Assembly (NCBI GenBank): GCA_019058515.1
Contig: JAHPYY010000069.1
Location: 1-37,329 of the forward strand
Direction of reading: 5' to 3'
From: Promethearchaeota archaeon
Lineage (GTDB): Archaea > Asgardarchaeota > Lokiarchaeia > Sigynarchaeales > SOKP01
Length of the DNA stretch: 37,329 nt
The notes beneath the pieces were generated by a model that was not told where the DNA came from, did not search any database, and saw only the letters and a list, made by a program, of their open reading frames with translations. The translations under genes were made by a program, and so were the position numbers. Shown here one piece after another: positions 1 through 8,595 of the stretch; position 1 is the stretch's first letter, and each line of letters starts with the position of its first letter.

Positions 1-1401
1 GAACAAGCCGTAGTAGGAATATCCATAATTCAAGACAACCAAGTGAAATATGTAAATCAGCGATTACTTGATTACTTCGGATATACTAAAGAAGAGGTTG
101 AAAAATGGCCCCCAGAATACTTCATTAATGTAGTTCATCCAGATTTTAGAGAAATAATTATGGAAATTTCAAGAAAAAATCAATTGGATGAAGCTAAAGG
201 CCCATCACATGTAGAAATTAAAACTGTAAAAAAAAGTGGCGAATTACAGTGGACTGAGATTTACATACGCTCAATTATTTTTAATGGAAAACCAGCTTCG
301 ATGAATATTAATGTCGATATTTCAGAAAGAAAAAAAGCAGAACATAAATTAAGAGAATCTGAAGAAAAATATCGATCCTTAGTTGAGGGTTTAACCCAAA
401 CAGGTATTGGTGTAGATATTGTTGATTCAAACTATAATGTTATATATCAAAATCAATTTCTAAAGGAATATTTTGGAGACCTTCAAAACAAAAAATGTTA
501 CGATCATTACCTAAACAGGGATACATGTTGTGAAGATTGTCCTATGATTAGAGCGATCCAAAACAATCGAGTTGAAAAGGAAATAATAGTTGCCCCTAAT
601 GATCGAATTTATGAAGTTATATCCGCCCCCTTACCTAGCCCAAGTGGAATAATAGAAAGAGCGGCAGAGGTTGTTATAGATATTACCGAAGCTAAAAGAT
701 TAGAAGAACTAAAAAGTGAATTTCTAAATAGAGCTTCTCACGAGTTAATAACACCGCTGGTTGGCATAATCGGATATACGGAACTACTAACGATGTTGTA
801 TGAATCAAAATTAGATGAGATGGTAGTGGAATTTCTAGACTATATCAAAAATGGAACCGAAAAGTTGAAACAATTGTCAAATAAGTTAGTAAATGCCGAG
901 AGATTAAACACAAAAACTATTGAGTTAGAAATTACAAAATCAGATATAAAAGACACAATCCTCCAATGCGTAAATAACTTATACGGTTATGCCAAGATAA
1001 GAAATATCCGTTTCGACGTTCATTTGGAGGATAATTTAATTTTTAACTACGATGCAGAAAGAATCCACGAGGTATTCGACAATTTAATTTTGAACGCTAT
1101 CAAGTATTCTCTTCCGGGAAATTCGATTAAAGTTCAAGCTAAATGTGCAGAAAAAAATGTGTTAATTACCGTTAAAGACGAAGGTATTGGAATTACCGAG
1201 GAGGAACAACAACGGATATTTAAGAAATTTGGAAAAATAGAACATTACGGTAAAAAACTAGCTGTAGATATTAACGGAGTCGGGATGGGATTATATATTG
1301 CAAAAAAAATCGTTCAACTTCATAATGGGAAAATTTGGCTCAAATCTGAGGGACGAAACAAAGGATCAACATTTTATGTGAGTCTTCCCTTCTTAGAATA
1401 G
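1..1401 (+). CDS. PAS-PAS sensor histidine kinase, 5'-truncated by window edge
   Basis: This is a two-component sensor kinase that would autophosphorylate on histidine in response to a signal sensed by its PAS domains. The frame is open from base 1, and the residues read from there (EQAVVGISIIQ...) belong to a PAS fold, so the GTG at 43 is not the real start and the gene begins outside the window. Counting from base 1, PAS 1 spans about residues 1-105 and PAS 2 about 118-230. PAS 2 carries four cysteines (166, 176, 177, 180) ending in a CCEDCP motif, which could bind a metal or sense redox. The HisKA H-box HELITPL has its histidine near 247. The ATPase domain shows NLILNAIKYS (N box), DEGIGI (G1) and GVGMGLYIAKK (G2). 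No membrane segment is visible in this part. No response regulator lies next to it. Confidence 0.93.
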   Translation, partial: EQAVVGISIIQDNQVKYVNQRLLDYFGYTKEEVEKWPPEYFINVVHPDFREIIMEISRKNQLDEAKGPSHVEIKTVKKSGELQWTEIYIRSIIFNGKPASMNINVDISERKKAEHKLRESEEKYRSLVEGLTQTGIGVDIVDSNYNVIYQNQFLKEYFGDLQNKKCYDHYLNRDTCCEDCPMIRAIQNNRVEKEIIVAPNDRIYEVISAPLPSPSGIIERAAEVVIDITEAKRLEELKSEFLNRASHELITPLVGIIGYTELLTMLYESKLDEMVVEFLDYIKNGTEKLKQLSNKLVNAERLNTKTIELEITKSDIKDTILQCVNNLYGYAKIRNIRFDVHLEDNLIFNYDAERIHEVFDNLILNAIKYSLPGNSIKVQAKCAEKNVLITVKDEGIGITEEEQQRIFKKFGKIEHYGKKLAVDINGVGMGLYIAKKIVQLHNGKIWLKSEGRNKGSTFYVSLPFLE

Positions 1402-1421
1402 AATTTTTTATATTGTAATAT

Positions 1422-2447
1422 TCACATATTTAGTGAAACTTTAGAATTGTAAAAGTCAATACCTTTTCTTAGCATAGATCGTATTGGTAATTTATAAGGA
1501 CAAATTTCTTCGCAGGAACCACATTCAATGCATTCTTTAGCAACTTTCACATCTTTTTGTTGATTTTGAATAAAGTTATCTTGTGGCCATAAATCCCACA
1601 TAACTTTTAAATTAATTATGCCTGGAATGTAAATTTCTTGGGGACATACGGACATACAATATCCACACCACTGGCAAAATTTATTTCCCAAACTATTTCT
1701 TATTCTCTCAATTTCTTGTTTATCAGATTTATCTAATTTGTGTTGTTTACTAGCAATCTTAATGTTGTTATCAACTTCTTCTATTTTTTCTACTCCCGGT
1801 ATAGGAACCACATCTTCAAATTGAAGGAGGTATTTTAACGCCAAATTTGTGTTTATGATTCTCCCTCCAGCAAAAGGCTTCATTGCTATAAACCCAACGT
1901 CGTATTTTCTCACAAGATTCAGTAAATGTTCCTCAGCATCATTGTTTACGAAATTAAACGGAAATAATATAACATCAAAAAGGTTTGATTTTACCGCTTT
2001 CATCATCACCTCTAAATCGTGGCTTGTAATTCCAATGAAGTTAATTTTATCTTCTTTGAGAGCTGTTTTGGCTACATTATAAGTACCGTCTTTAGCCATG
2101 ATTGCTTGATATTTTTCCTTACTTACGTTATGAAATTGCCATATGTCGATATACTCCGTTTCTAACATTTTAAGACTAAGTTCTAGATGATTCGCAGCAA
2201 TTTCGTTATCTGTAATCCATGATCTCGTAATTATTATTAGATATTTTCTACGACCTTTTATTGCCTTGCCGATTCTTTCTTCGCTCGTTCCATATCCTCT
2301 TGAGGTGTCAATTAGATTTATACCTGAATCAATTGCGTGCCGAACGAGGTTTACTGCGTCTTCTTCTTTCGGTCTTTGTAAAGGAATTCCCCCTAATCCA
2401 ATTCGAGAGACTTTTAGTTCCGTTCTGCCTAAACGAATACATTTCAT
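1422..2447 (-). CDS. aldo/keto reductase with C-terminal ferredoxin domain
   Basis: This is a predicted oxidoreductase of the aldo/keto reductase type fused to a bacterial-type ferredoxin tail, a known family in anaerobes (COG1453-like). The TIM barrel fills about residues 1-250. The catalytic tetrad positions are D47, Y52, R75 and H106: the usual lysine in the TKT/TKS strand is an arginine here (ITRSW). The tail from about 257 holds CQWCGYCMSVCP and CIECGSCEEICP, two complete [4Fe-4S] motifs. Electrons could therefore pass between ferredoxin and an organic substrate. The gene converges tail to tail with the histidine kinase, about 20 bases apart. The substrate is unknown. Confidence 0.9.
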   Translation of the reverse strand: MKCIRLGRTELKVSRIGLGGIPLQRPKEEDAVNLVRHAIDSGINLIDTSRGYGTSEERIGKAIKGRRKYLIIITRSWITDNEIAANHLELSLKMLETEYIDIWQFHNVSKEKYQAIMAKDGTYNVAKTALKEDKINFIGITSHDLEVMMKAVKSNLFDVILFPFNFVNNDAEEHLLNLVRKYDVGFIAMKPFAGGRIINTNLALKYLLQFEDVVPIPGVEKIEEVDNNIKIASKQHKLDKSDKQEIERIRNSLGNKFCQWCGYCMSVCPQEIYIPGIINLKVMWDLWPQDNFIQNQQKDVKVAKECIECGSCEEICPYKLPIRSMLRKGIDFYNSKVSLNM

Positions 2448-2574
2448 TGTTACATATCACTTAGCATTCGTATTAATAGTTTTAAATATAGAAGTTCAGT
2501 TAAAGTTCTTCATCAAGGTGAAGTTCTTTCCTTTCTTAGAAAAAGTTTTTAATTTTTTTTTTTAAAAGATTGAA

Positions 2575-2583
2575 GTTTTTATA
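2575..2583 (+). promoter_or_regulatory. archaeal TATA box, probably leaderless start
   Basis: The sequence GTTTTTATACC centres about 26 bases before the ATG at 2605. That spacing puts transcription start at or next to the start codon. No purine-rich ribosome binding site lies between. Read from sequence only. Confidence 0.45.
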
Positions 2584-2604
2584 CCTGCGTTTATAAGGTA
2601 TGTA

Positions 2605-3402
2605 ATGACGCTTTCCCAGTCCTCATCGATACAATCAAAGGCTCTTAGGAAAGAGATTGAAAATGTTCACTATATTTTAATATTCAATAAGCCTGGTACC
2701 TGTATTTACGGGCTAAACCTCTCCAATAAATATCATTTGGAAGAAAATTTAATCTCAGGATTTTGTACCGCCTTTATGTCGTTTTCAAAGGAGATGATTG
2801 GGAAAAATGTTAGATTAATTGGCATGGGAAATTTGAACTTCCTAATTTTCGAATATACCTTGTTTAACTATGGGGTTTTGTGTAAAGAAAAGGAAAATCT
2901 CGATATGATAAAGGAGCTTGTTTCTAAAGTCAACAGGCTATTCCAAAAATACGTTACAGATAACAAAATCAATATTCGACTTGAAAATATTTATGATAAA
3001 CATCTCGACAATGAGATTTACAACATTGTTCGAAGTTATTACTTACACGAGTACGATGTAGATACCGAAAAGAACCTTATTGCCTATTTAAAATCCATTA
3101 AATTGCCAGAGGAATTAAAGGGCATGATTTTGCTTTCAAATAAGGGACATGTCGTTTTCTCTTCTTTAGAAACGGAAAATTTGATGCAATATTTAAAGGA
3201 AATCGAATTCAGGGTAAAAATCTGCAACAATAATATTTTGAAATTGATGTACACCTCAAAAGATAGAGATTTGATCTCTTCAGAAAATATTAAAGATGTT
3301 TACATCATTATTCTCGTGTATGAGTCGTCGCTAACCCGATTTGGATTGGCTGAACTCGTTACTCACAAAATAAGCTCGAAAATCAGAAAAATATTAAGTT
3401 AA
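2605..3402 (+). CDS. longin/roadblock-like domain protein of Asgard type
   Basis: I do not recognise a named family for this 265-residue protein. It lacks a signal peptide and membrane segments. About residues 20-115 alternate in the order strand, strand, helix, strand, strand, helix (YILIFNKPGTCIYGLNL, then a helix, then VRLIGMGNLNFLIFEY and a long helix). That pattern suits a longin-like fold. A second unit at about 165-265 begins KGMILLSNKGHVVFSS, which resembles the start of a roadblock/LC7 domain. Such domains are common in Asgard archaea, where they are thought to partner small GTPases. It has its own promoter and is likely monocistronic. The fold assignment is pattern-based and needs a profile or structure search. 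Confidence 0.6.
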   Translation: MTLSQSSSIQSKALRKEIENVHYILIFNKPGTCIYGLNLSNKYHLEENLISGFCTAFMSFSKEMIGKNVRLIGMGNLNFLIFEYTLFNYGVLCKEKENLDMIKELVSKVNRLFQKYVTDNKINIRLENIYDKHLDNEIYNIVRSYYLHEYDVDTEKNLIAYLKSIKLPEELKGMILLSNKGHVVFSSLETENLMQYLKEIEFRVKICNNNILKLMYTSKDRDLISSENIKDVYIIILVYESSLTRFGLAELVTHKISSKIRKILS

Positions 3403-3643
3403 AAAAAGAATTATATTTTAAATTCAAATGGGATTAATTATACCGATTTTGTTTGCAAAATTGTGTATAAAATTAACCTTATTATCCATTCTAATATCTA
3501 CGAGAATTAGTACTGTTTAATGAAGATAACATGCTCGATTGTAGTCCTGATTTTATTTTTAGAGTTATAGCCGAAATGTCAAACAATAGAGAAAAGATCA
3601 AAGAAAAAGTTTTTAACCTTAGATAAAGAATTATAAAAATCAC

Positions 3644-4831
3644 TTAAAATCCGTGTAGAACTTGAAATGGAAAAGCTGTGGATCTCCAAATAGCGATATC
3701 TTCAAAACCCAATATTTCAGCTTGGGTTTTTTCTCCATCACATACCCTTTTTAGCTTTTGCCATAAAATCTCAGCGATATCTTCGATTTTTTTATTTTCA
3801 GTAATAATTTTTGAAGCGTCAATATCAATATTACAACTCATCCAATCGCATGTTTTAGGATTGCCACATATTTTAATCACTGGTGAAACGGGATTCCCTG
3901 TAGGAGACCCACGGCCGGTTGTCATAATTATTACTTGGGCGCCAGCAGCAGCTAATCCCGTCATTGATTCAACATCTATACCGGGTTCGACCATTAACCA
4001 CAAACCTTTACCCTTAGGTTTAACACTGTAATCAACAACACCGGAAATAGGCGCTTTCCCTGCTTTTGCTATCGTTCCCAACGATTTCTCTTCAATCGTT
4101 GTTAAACCTCCTTCAATGTTACCGGGAGTTGGTTGTATTCCTCTAAAATCAATTCCAATTTTCATAGTACTTTCCAAGAATTTGTCTAATGGTATCTGTA
4201 TTTTATCTGCAATATTTTTGTCAATTACTCTTTGCTTTAACAAATGTTCAGTTCCAACCCACTCTGTAAATTCAGGTAATATCGAGGTTCCTCCCAATTC
4301 AACGACTTTATCAGAAACTTTTCCAACTGCAGGATTTGCTGTTATTCCGGATATAGAATCAGAACCTCCGCACTCTAATCCTAATATTAAATGAGAAAAA
4401 TCAAAAGGTTCGCGAAATAACTCATTTGCCTCTTCTCTCATTTTCTTACCTAATTCTATACCTTTTTCTATGGCAGCTATCGTCCCTCCTTGAACTTCTT
4501 GCACATCAAAAAATTCAACTGGTTTTTTAGACCTTTTTATTTGTTTTGCTATAAGCTTACTTGGAAGATTCTCGCATCCAAGTCCCACTACGATTGCTCC
4601 GTATACATTTGGATTAATCCCAAACCCGGCTAATGTACGGGAAGTATAATTAAAATCAGGACCAACTTGACCACATCCCAGTGGATGAGTTAATGAAATT
4701 GCATCTTCAACTTTACTCGCGATTTGTTTAACAACGTGATTTACGCAGACAACTGACGAAATAATTGCTATCTTATTTCGAATTCCCACCTCTTTTTTTG
4801 GTCTTTGATATCCCATAAATTCTTCGGTCAT
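3644..4831 (-). CDS. uxaA: UxaA-family hydro-lyase, large (catalytic) subunit
   Basis: This matches the C-terminal, catalytic part of altronate dehydratase/galactarate dehydratase-type enzymes, which remove water from a sugar acid using an iron centre. Landmarks are the conserved segments THPLGCGQVGPD near residue 48, VVGLGCENLPSK near 80, LGLECGGSDSISGITANPA near 150 and MTTGRGSPTGNPVSPVIKICGN near 303. At 395 residues it lacks the N-terminal SAF domain, which is encoded separately just upstream with a 4-base overlap (ATGA). Altronate to 2-keto-3-deoxygluconate is the likeliest reaction, because the window also carries a hexuronate operon. However, sulfolactate sulfo-lyase (SuyAB) has the same split layout and cannot be excluded by eye. 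Confidence 0.85.
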   Translation of the reverse strand: MTEEFMGYQRPKKEVGIRNKIAIISSVVCVNHVVKQIASKVEDAISLTHPLGCGQVGPDFNYTSRTLAGFGINPNVYGAIVVGLGCENLPSKLIAKQIKRSKKPVEFFDVQEVQGGTIAAIEKGIELGKKMREEANELFREPFDFSHLILGLECGGSDSISGITANPAVGKVSDKVVELGGTSILPEFTEWVGTEHLLKQRVIDKNIADKIQIPLDKFLESTMKIGIDFRGIQPTPGNIEGGLTTIEEKSLGTIAKAGKAPISGVVDYSVKPKGKGLWLMVEPGIDVESMTGLAAAGAQVIIMTTGRGSPTGNPVSPVIKICGNPKTCDWMSCNIDIDASKIITENKKIEDIAEILWQKLKRVCDGEKTQAEILGFEDIAIWRSTAFPFQVLHGF

Positions 4832-5118
4832 TTTGATCTTTCCTCCAAATAATGACTTGTTATATTATGGGTATGTATCCAATCTCCGATGTTTACATCC
4901 TTTGTAGCAATACCTATGATTTCGCCATATTTATACACCAATTCACCTTTTTTAATGTTTTTTAAGGCAAATTTGTGACCAAATGGTATTTTATCGTTAA
5001 TTACAATTGTTAAATTATTACTAATTTGTATAGTATCATTTACAGGAATTTCAGCGAAGGATGTTGCGCAATTATCGTTTGAATTCATTATTATAAACTT
5101 ATTTGGCATGTTAAACAC
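4828..5118 (-). CDS. UxaA-family SAF-domain small subunit
   Basis: This 96-residue protein is the small partner of the following hydro-lyase subunit. It matches the N-terminal SAF domain of altronate dehydratase or the small subunit of sulfolactate lyase. Typical features are the central GHKFALKNIKKGELVYKYGEIIG stretch and the closing IGDWIHTHN. In known members the first histidine-containing loop helps form the substrate site. It overlaps the large-subunit gene by 4 bases, so the two are almost certainly co-translated. A methionine two residues further in (MPNKF) is an alternative start. Confidence 0.82.
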   Translation of the reverse strand: MFNMPNKFIIMNSNDNCATSFAEIPVNDTIQISNNLTIVINDKIPFGHKFALKNIKKGELVYKYGEIIGIATKDVNIGDWIHTHNITSHYLEERSK

Positions 5119-5323
5119 ATCATATAATTCAGTTTTTAAAATCTTTATCCATTTATTAATGTAAAATCTTTAAATCCATAATGTTTTTTATTATTAAATA
5201 ATAAAATACCATTTAAATTAAAGTCGAACTCTTTTGAAATATCGAGCGTTAGTTTCATCAGCTGAAAAGGAGCGATTCTGAAGAATTAATTTAAAAGGGA
5301 TAATAATTTGTATTATTTTTTGT

Positions 5324-5344
5324 AAACCACTTTTTTATTGGTTT
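5324..5344 (+). promoter_or_regulatory. inverted repeat upstream of larA-like gene
   Basis: AAACCA (5324-5329) and TGGTTT (5339-5344) form perfect 6-base arms around a 9-base spacer. They lie about 45 bases before the ATG at 5389 and just upstream of a TATA-like stretch (5354-5366). This is a possible operator in the divergent region shared with the UxaA genes. The arms are short and chance is possible. Confidence 0.3.
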
Positions 5345-5388
5345 AAAAAAGGATATAATTATAAATATCAAAAAAGAGGGAGTTAATT

Positions 5389-6630
5389 ATGGGAAAATTT
5401 TTTAAAATTCCATGGGCATCGTGGTATGATCCTCAAGATTTAACACTAGAATTACCTGATTCATGGGAAGTTGAAATTTTTGAGCTGAAAGATGCAAAAG
5501 CAATTACTGATGAAAAAGAAATCGAAACTGCCTTAAATAATTCACTTGGAACACCAAGTCTTTCGGAGCTAGCAAAAGGAAAAAAGAATGCGGCAATTGT
5601 AGTTGATGATATCTCAAGACATACTAAACCGGAAAAAATACTCCAGGTTGTATTGCGACAATTAAACGAGGCAGGAATCCGTGACGAGAATGTTACTTTA
5701 ATTGTGGCGCTTGGAGCTCATCGCCCAATGATGCGAGAAGATTTTATCAAGAAGATTGGAATTGATATTTTGGATAGGCTTAATGTAGAAAACCATCATC
5801 CTTTCTTGAACTTAAAATATTTAGGAGATTCGAAGCTTGGAACTCCCATTCATGTAAATAAAACGTATTATGAATCAGACCTTAAAATTACCATTAGTGG
5901 AGTTATACCACATACAATAGCAGGTTTTGGTGGTGGTGCTAAGATTATATTACCAGGTGTTTGTGGATTAGAAACCTTAGAAGCAAATCATAGCGCTAGT
6001 CTGAGAGGTATTGGAATTGGAATTGGATGTATCCCGGATTTAAGGAGGGACATAGAAGATGTTTGTTCTAAAGTGGGATTAGATTTTAGTATTAATATGG
6101 TCCCAACAATTTTTGGCGAAATTGCGGGTGTTTTTGCAGGGCACTACATCGAAGCCCATAGAAAAGCAGTAGAATACTTTAGGACTATATATGAAACACA
6201 AATTCCTAGAAGTAAATTTGATGTTGGATTTTTCAATGCATATCCAGAAGATACAGAACTATCCCAAAGTGTTAAAGCGCTAAATATGTATCTCCTCAAC
6301 TCAAAGTTGATCTCTTTTAGAGGGGCTGTAGTTATGCTTACAGCTTCTACGGAGGGGAGAGGGTATCATTCGCTTAATGCAGAAACGGGAGCTCCTTTAT
6401 ACAAGAATTACGGTGACCATGTTCTTTGGAAAACAATCGGAAGACGATCTGTTTTTATTTACTCTCCTAATGTTTCCAGAGCGGACATACTTCATTTTTA
6501 TCCTAAATCAATTACATTTGAGAAAGATTTTAAAAAACTGATAAACAAGGTAGAACAATTGATAGGAAAATCGCCCTCCGCATGTATAGTTCCAAGCAGT
6601 ATTCAATTGCCTAAAAAAGAATCTTGTTAA
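5389..6630 (+). CDS. larA: LarA-type nickel-dependent racemase
   Basis: This is a lactate racemase-family protein, which interconverts 2-hydroxyacid enantiomers using a nickel-pincer nucleotide bound to a lysine. The 413 residues match the family's usual length. The family's key residues are all present: D-x-x-R-x-x-P at 74-81, H111 in GAHRP, H175 in PHTIAGF, K185 in GGGAKIILPG and H201. The cofactor-making genes larB, larC and larE are not in this window. Members of the family also act on malate or sugar acids, so D/L-lactate is only one candidate substrate. The start is supported by a GAGGGAG ribosome binding site at 5376-5382 and a TATA-like box about 30 bases upstream. It is divergent from the UxaA pair. 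Confidence 0.88.
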   Translation: MGKFFKIPWASWYDPQDLTLELPDSWEVEIFELKDAKAITDEKEIETALNNSLGTPSLSELAKGKKNAAIVVDDISRHTKPEKILQVVLRQLNEAGIRDENVTLIVALGAHRPMMREDFIKKIGIDILDRLNVENHHPFLNLKYLGDSKLGTPIHVNKTYYESDLKITISGVIPHTIAGFGGGAKIILPGVCGLETLEANHSASLRGIGIGIGCIPDLRRDIEDVCSKVGLDFSINMVPTIFGEIAGVFAGHYIEAHRKAVEYFRTIYETQIPRSKFDVGFFNAYPEDTELSQSVKALNMYLLNSKLISFRGAVVMLTASTEGRGYHSLNAETGAPLYKNYGDHVLWKTIGRRSVFIYSPNVSRADILHFYPKSITFEKDFKKLINKVEQLIGKSPSACIVPSSIQLPKKESC

Positions 6631-6789
6631 GAATAGAGTTATTTGTTTCTATATTTTTTACTTTTTTGCGATTCTTACTATATCTTTAACTAGACAAGTT
6701 AAAAAAATTCTAATATCTCAAATATTTCGTTAAAGTTTTATATTTGACTCGACTACATAGTTTTAGAATTCAATATTTGGGAAAAGAAA

Positions 6790-7584
6790 ATGCCGTATTT
6801 TGAAAATAAAACAGTGAAGATTCATTACGAAATTGAAGGAGAAGGACCAGATTTAGTAATGATACACGGTTTTGCTGCAAATATAGATGTAAATTGGCGT
6901 CTAACAAATTGGATCTCTGATCTAAAAGATGACAATAGACTGATTTTAGTAGATTGTCGTGGACATGGTAAAAGCGACAAGCCATATGATCCTAAGCAAT
7001 ACGGGATCCACATGAGAGAAGATATAATTAAATTAATGGACCATTTATCCATTACTAAAGCAAATTTCTTCGGATATTCTATGGGAGGTAGCATTACTTT
7101 AAGTATCTTGTTATCGGAACCAGAACGCGTTAACAGCGCAATAATAGGAGGATTTACACCAATGATTGCAAACCAAGAACTCATAAAACAATTTTACGAG
7201 CCAGTCATCACATCGCTAAAGGCAGATAATAAAAAAGATATTAAAAATCCTATTGCTTTAAATTTTCGTAATTTTGCTGATTCTACTGGAGAAGATCTAA
7301 ATGCATTGGCTGCAGTTATGGAAGGGAATTTTTTCAATAGGGACGAAAATCTTATATTTGACTCACTTAAAAATATAAAATCGGTGTTTAAAAAAGTTAA
7401 AATCCCCGTATTATCTGTAGTCGGAACTGATGATGTATTGCTTTCAAACAAAACAATATTCGCAGAAGCGATGCCCGGAGCATGCCATTTCCAAATTCAA
7501 GGACGTAATCATCTAACTGTTGTACCAGATGAAAGATTTCATGTTATAGTGAAAGCATTCTTAAACTATATTAATAAAAACTAA
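6790..7584 (+). CDS. alpha/beta hydrolase
   Basis: This is a soluble serine hydrolase of the alpha/beta fold, 264 residues long. The oxyanion-hole motif is MIHGFAA (about 24-30), the nucleophile elbow is GYSMGG with Ser97, the acid is in VVGTDD near 218, and the histidine is in GRNHLTVV near 240. All three catalytic residues are in place and the spacing is normal. The substrate cannot be told from sequence. It stands alone after larA with its own AT-rich promoter. Confidence 0.9.
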   Translation: MPYFENKTVKIHYEIEGEGPDLVMIHGFAANIDVNWRLTNWISDLKDDNRLILVDCRGHGKSDKPYDPKQYGIHMREDIIKLMDHLSITKANFFGYSMGGSITLSILLSEPERVNSAIIGGFTPMIANQELIKQFYEPVITSLKADNKKDIKNPIALNFRNFADSTGEDLNALAAVMEGNFFNRDENLIFDSLKNIKSVFKKVKIPVLSVVGTDDVLLSNKTIFAEAMPGACHFQIQGRNHLTVVPDERFHVIVKAFLNYINKN

Positions 7585-7660
7585 CTAATATTTATCCTTT
7601 TTTTGTAAATATGCTGGAAATGACTAACTTATGTTAATAGAAATAGTGATTTTTAAAATT

Positions 7661-8416
7661 TTAAAATCGAAAATCCTCCACTTTAACAACTTTGAAACCA
7701 TTTTTCGAATTAGTAAAGGCGTCGTAAATAGTTTTAAATTTTTTAAGTCGTTTAAGGGTTGAATATTGAGGAAAAATTATTTTAATCTCTTTTTTTCGAA
7801 ATAATTTGATTAATTCTCTTGGAGAGCCCCACAATCCTTCTGTAAGTTCGTCTCCAAATAAGTTAATACTTTGATTCTGAGGAAATTTACATAGGAAAAA
7901 TTGAGTATCAAATCGTATAGGAGATATTTTGGGGGTGATTAATCTTCCAAAATACTTCAAATGATTCGCAGCATAATAAAGATTTTCCATTTTTAGAATA
8001 TTTGTCATAGTTATCTGTTCCATTTGAAGCTTTTCTTGATAAATCTTAAATCTTGTGATGTTTTCCCTATTTATTTCAATAATGTTTTTCCTATCCCTCG
8101 TTGCGATCAATATCCCTGTTTCTTCAAAAAGTTCACGAATTGCATTTATCCATAGGTCAGATGGTTCATCACATACTTCTTTAACATTACATAGAACATC
8201 TTTATCTGGACTGATTATTCTTACCCTTGATTCTAGAGTCATATCTTGTGCTTCAATCCCACCACCCGGAAATACGTGATGCGCACTCATGAACCTTGCA
8301 TTTTCATGACGCTTAACCATGAATACTTCAAATTCACAGTCATCATCAGATTTAAAATCTGGCACTCTCTCACGTAATAATACTACAGTGGCTGCAATTT
8401 TGGGTTCAACTGGCAT
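7661..8416 (-). CDS. Nudix hydrolase, NUDT19-like
   Basis: This is a Nudix-fold pyrophosphatase of 251 residues. The box is split: GG(G)IEAQD at 51-58 is followed by an insertion of about 35 residues before RELFEETGIL (94-103), which supplies the RExxEExG metal-binding helix. An insertion at this place, together with the FPGG motif, is typical of NUDT7/NUDT19-type enzymes that cleave CoA or nucleotide-sugar derivatives. The substrate here is not known. It converges with the alpha/beta hydrolase gene and lies downstream of the Lrp gene on the same strand. Confidence 0.82.
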   Translation of the reverse strand: MPVEPKIAATVVLLRERVPDFKSDDDCEFEVFMVKRHENARFMSAHHVFPGGGIEAQDMTLESRVRIISPDKDVLCNVKEVCDEPSDLWINAIRELFEETGILIATRDRKNIIEINRENITRFKIYQEKLQMEQITMTNILKMENLYYAANHLKYFGRLITPKISPIRFDTQFFLCKFPQNQSINLFGDELTEGLWGSPRELIKLFRKKEIKIIFPQYSTLKRLKKFKTIYDAFTNSKNGFKVVKVEDFRF

Positions 8417-8595
8417 TTAATTTAAATAACTCCTCAAGATTATTAACTTTTAGGTCTTTTCCAATTATCACTAACATATTTTCAGACGCAGGATTCCTTT
8501 CTGTAAGTTCAAAAATCAGAAAAATTTTAAAATAAAAGGTGTCATGAAGTAATAAAGCAGTGATTAATACTATAGGAATCGTGTTTCGATAATAT

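Noticed and set aside
43..1401. GTG at 43 as the start of the histidine kinase
   Set aside because: The frame is open to base 1 and the residues before it continue the PAS domain, so the gene simply runs off the window.
3531..3626. 31-codon frame MLDCSPDFIF... between the longin-like and uxaA genes
   Set aside because: Too short, with no ribosome binding site or family match; it could be a remnant but is not supported.
5302..5317. AATAAT-TTGT-ATTATT inverted repeat
   Set aside because: Low-complexity AT sequence where such repeats are expected by chance.
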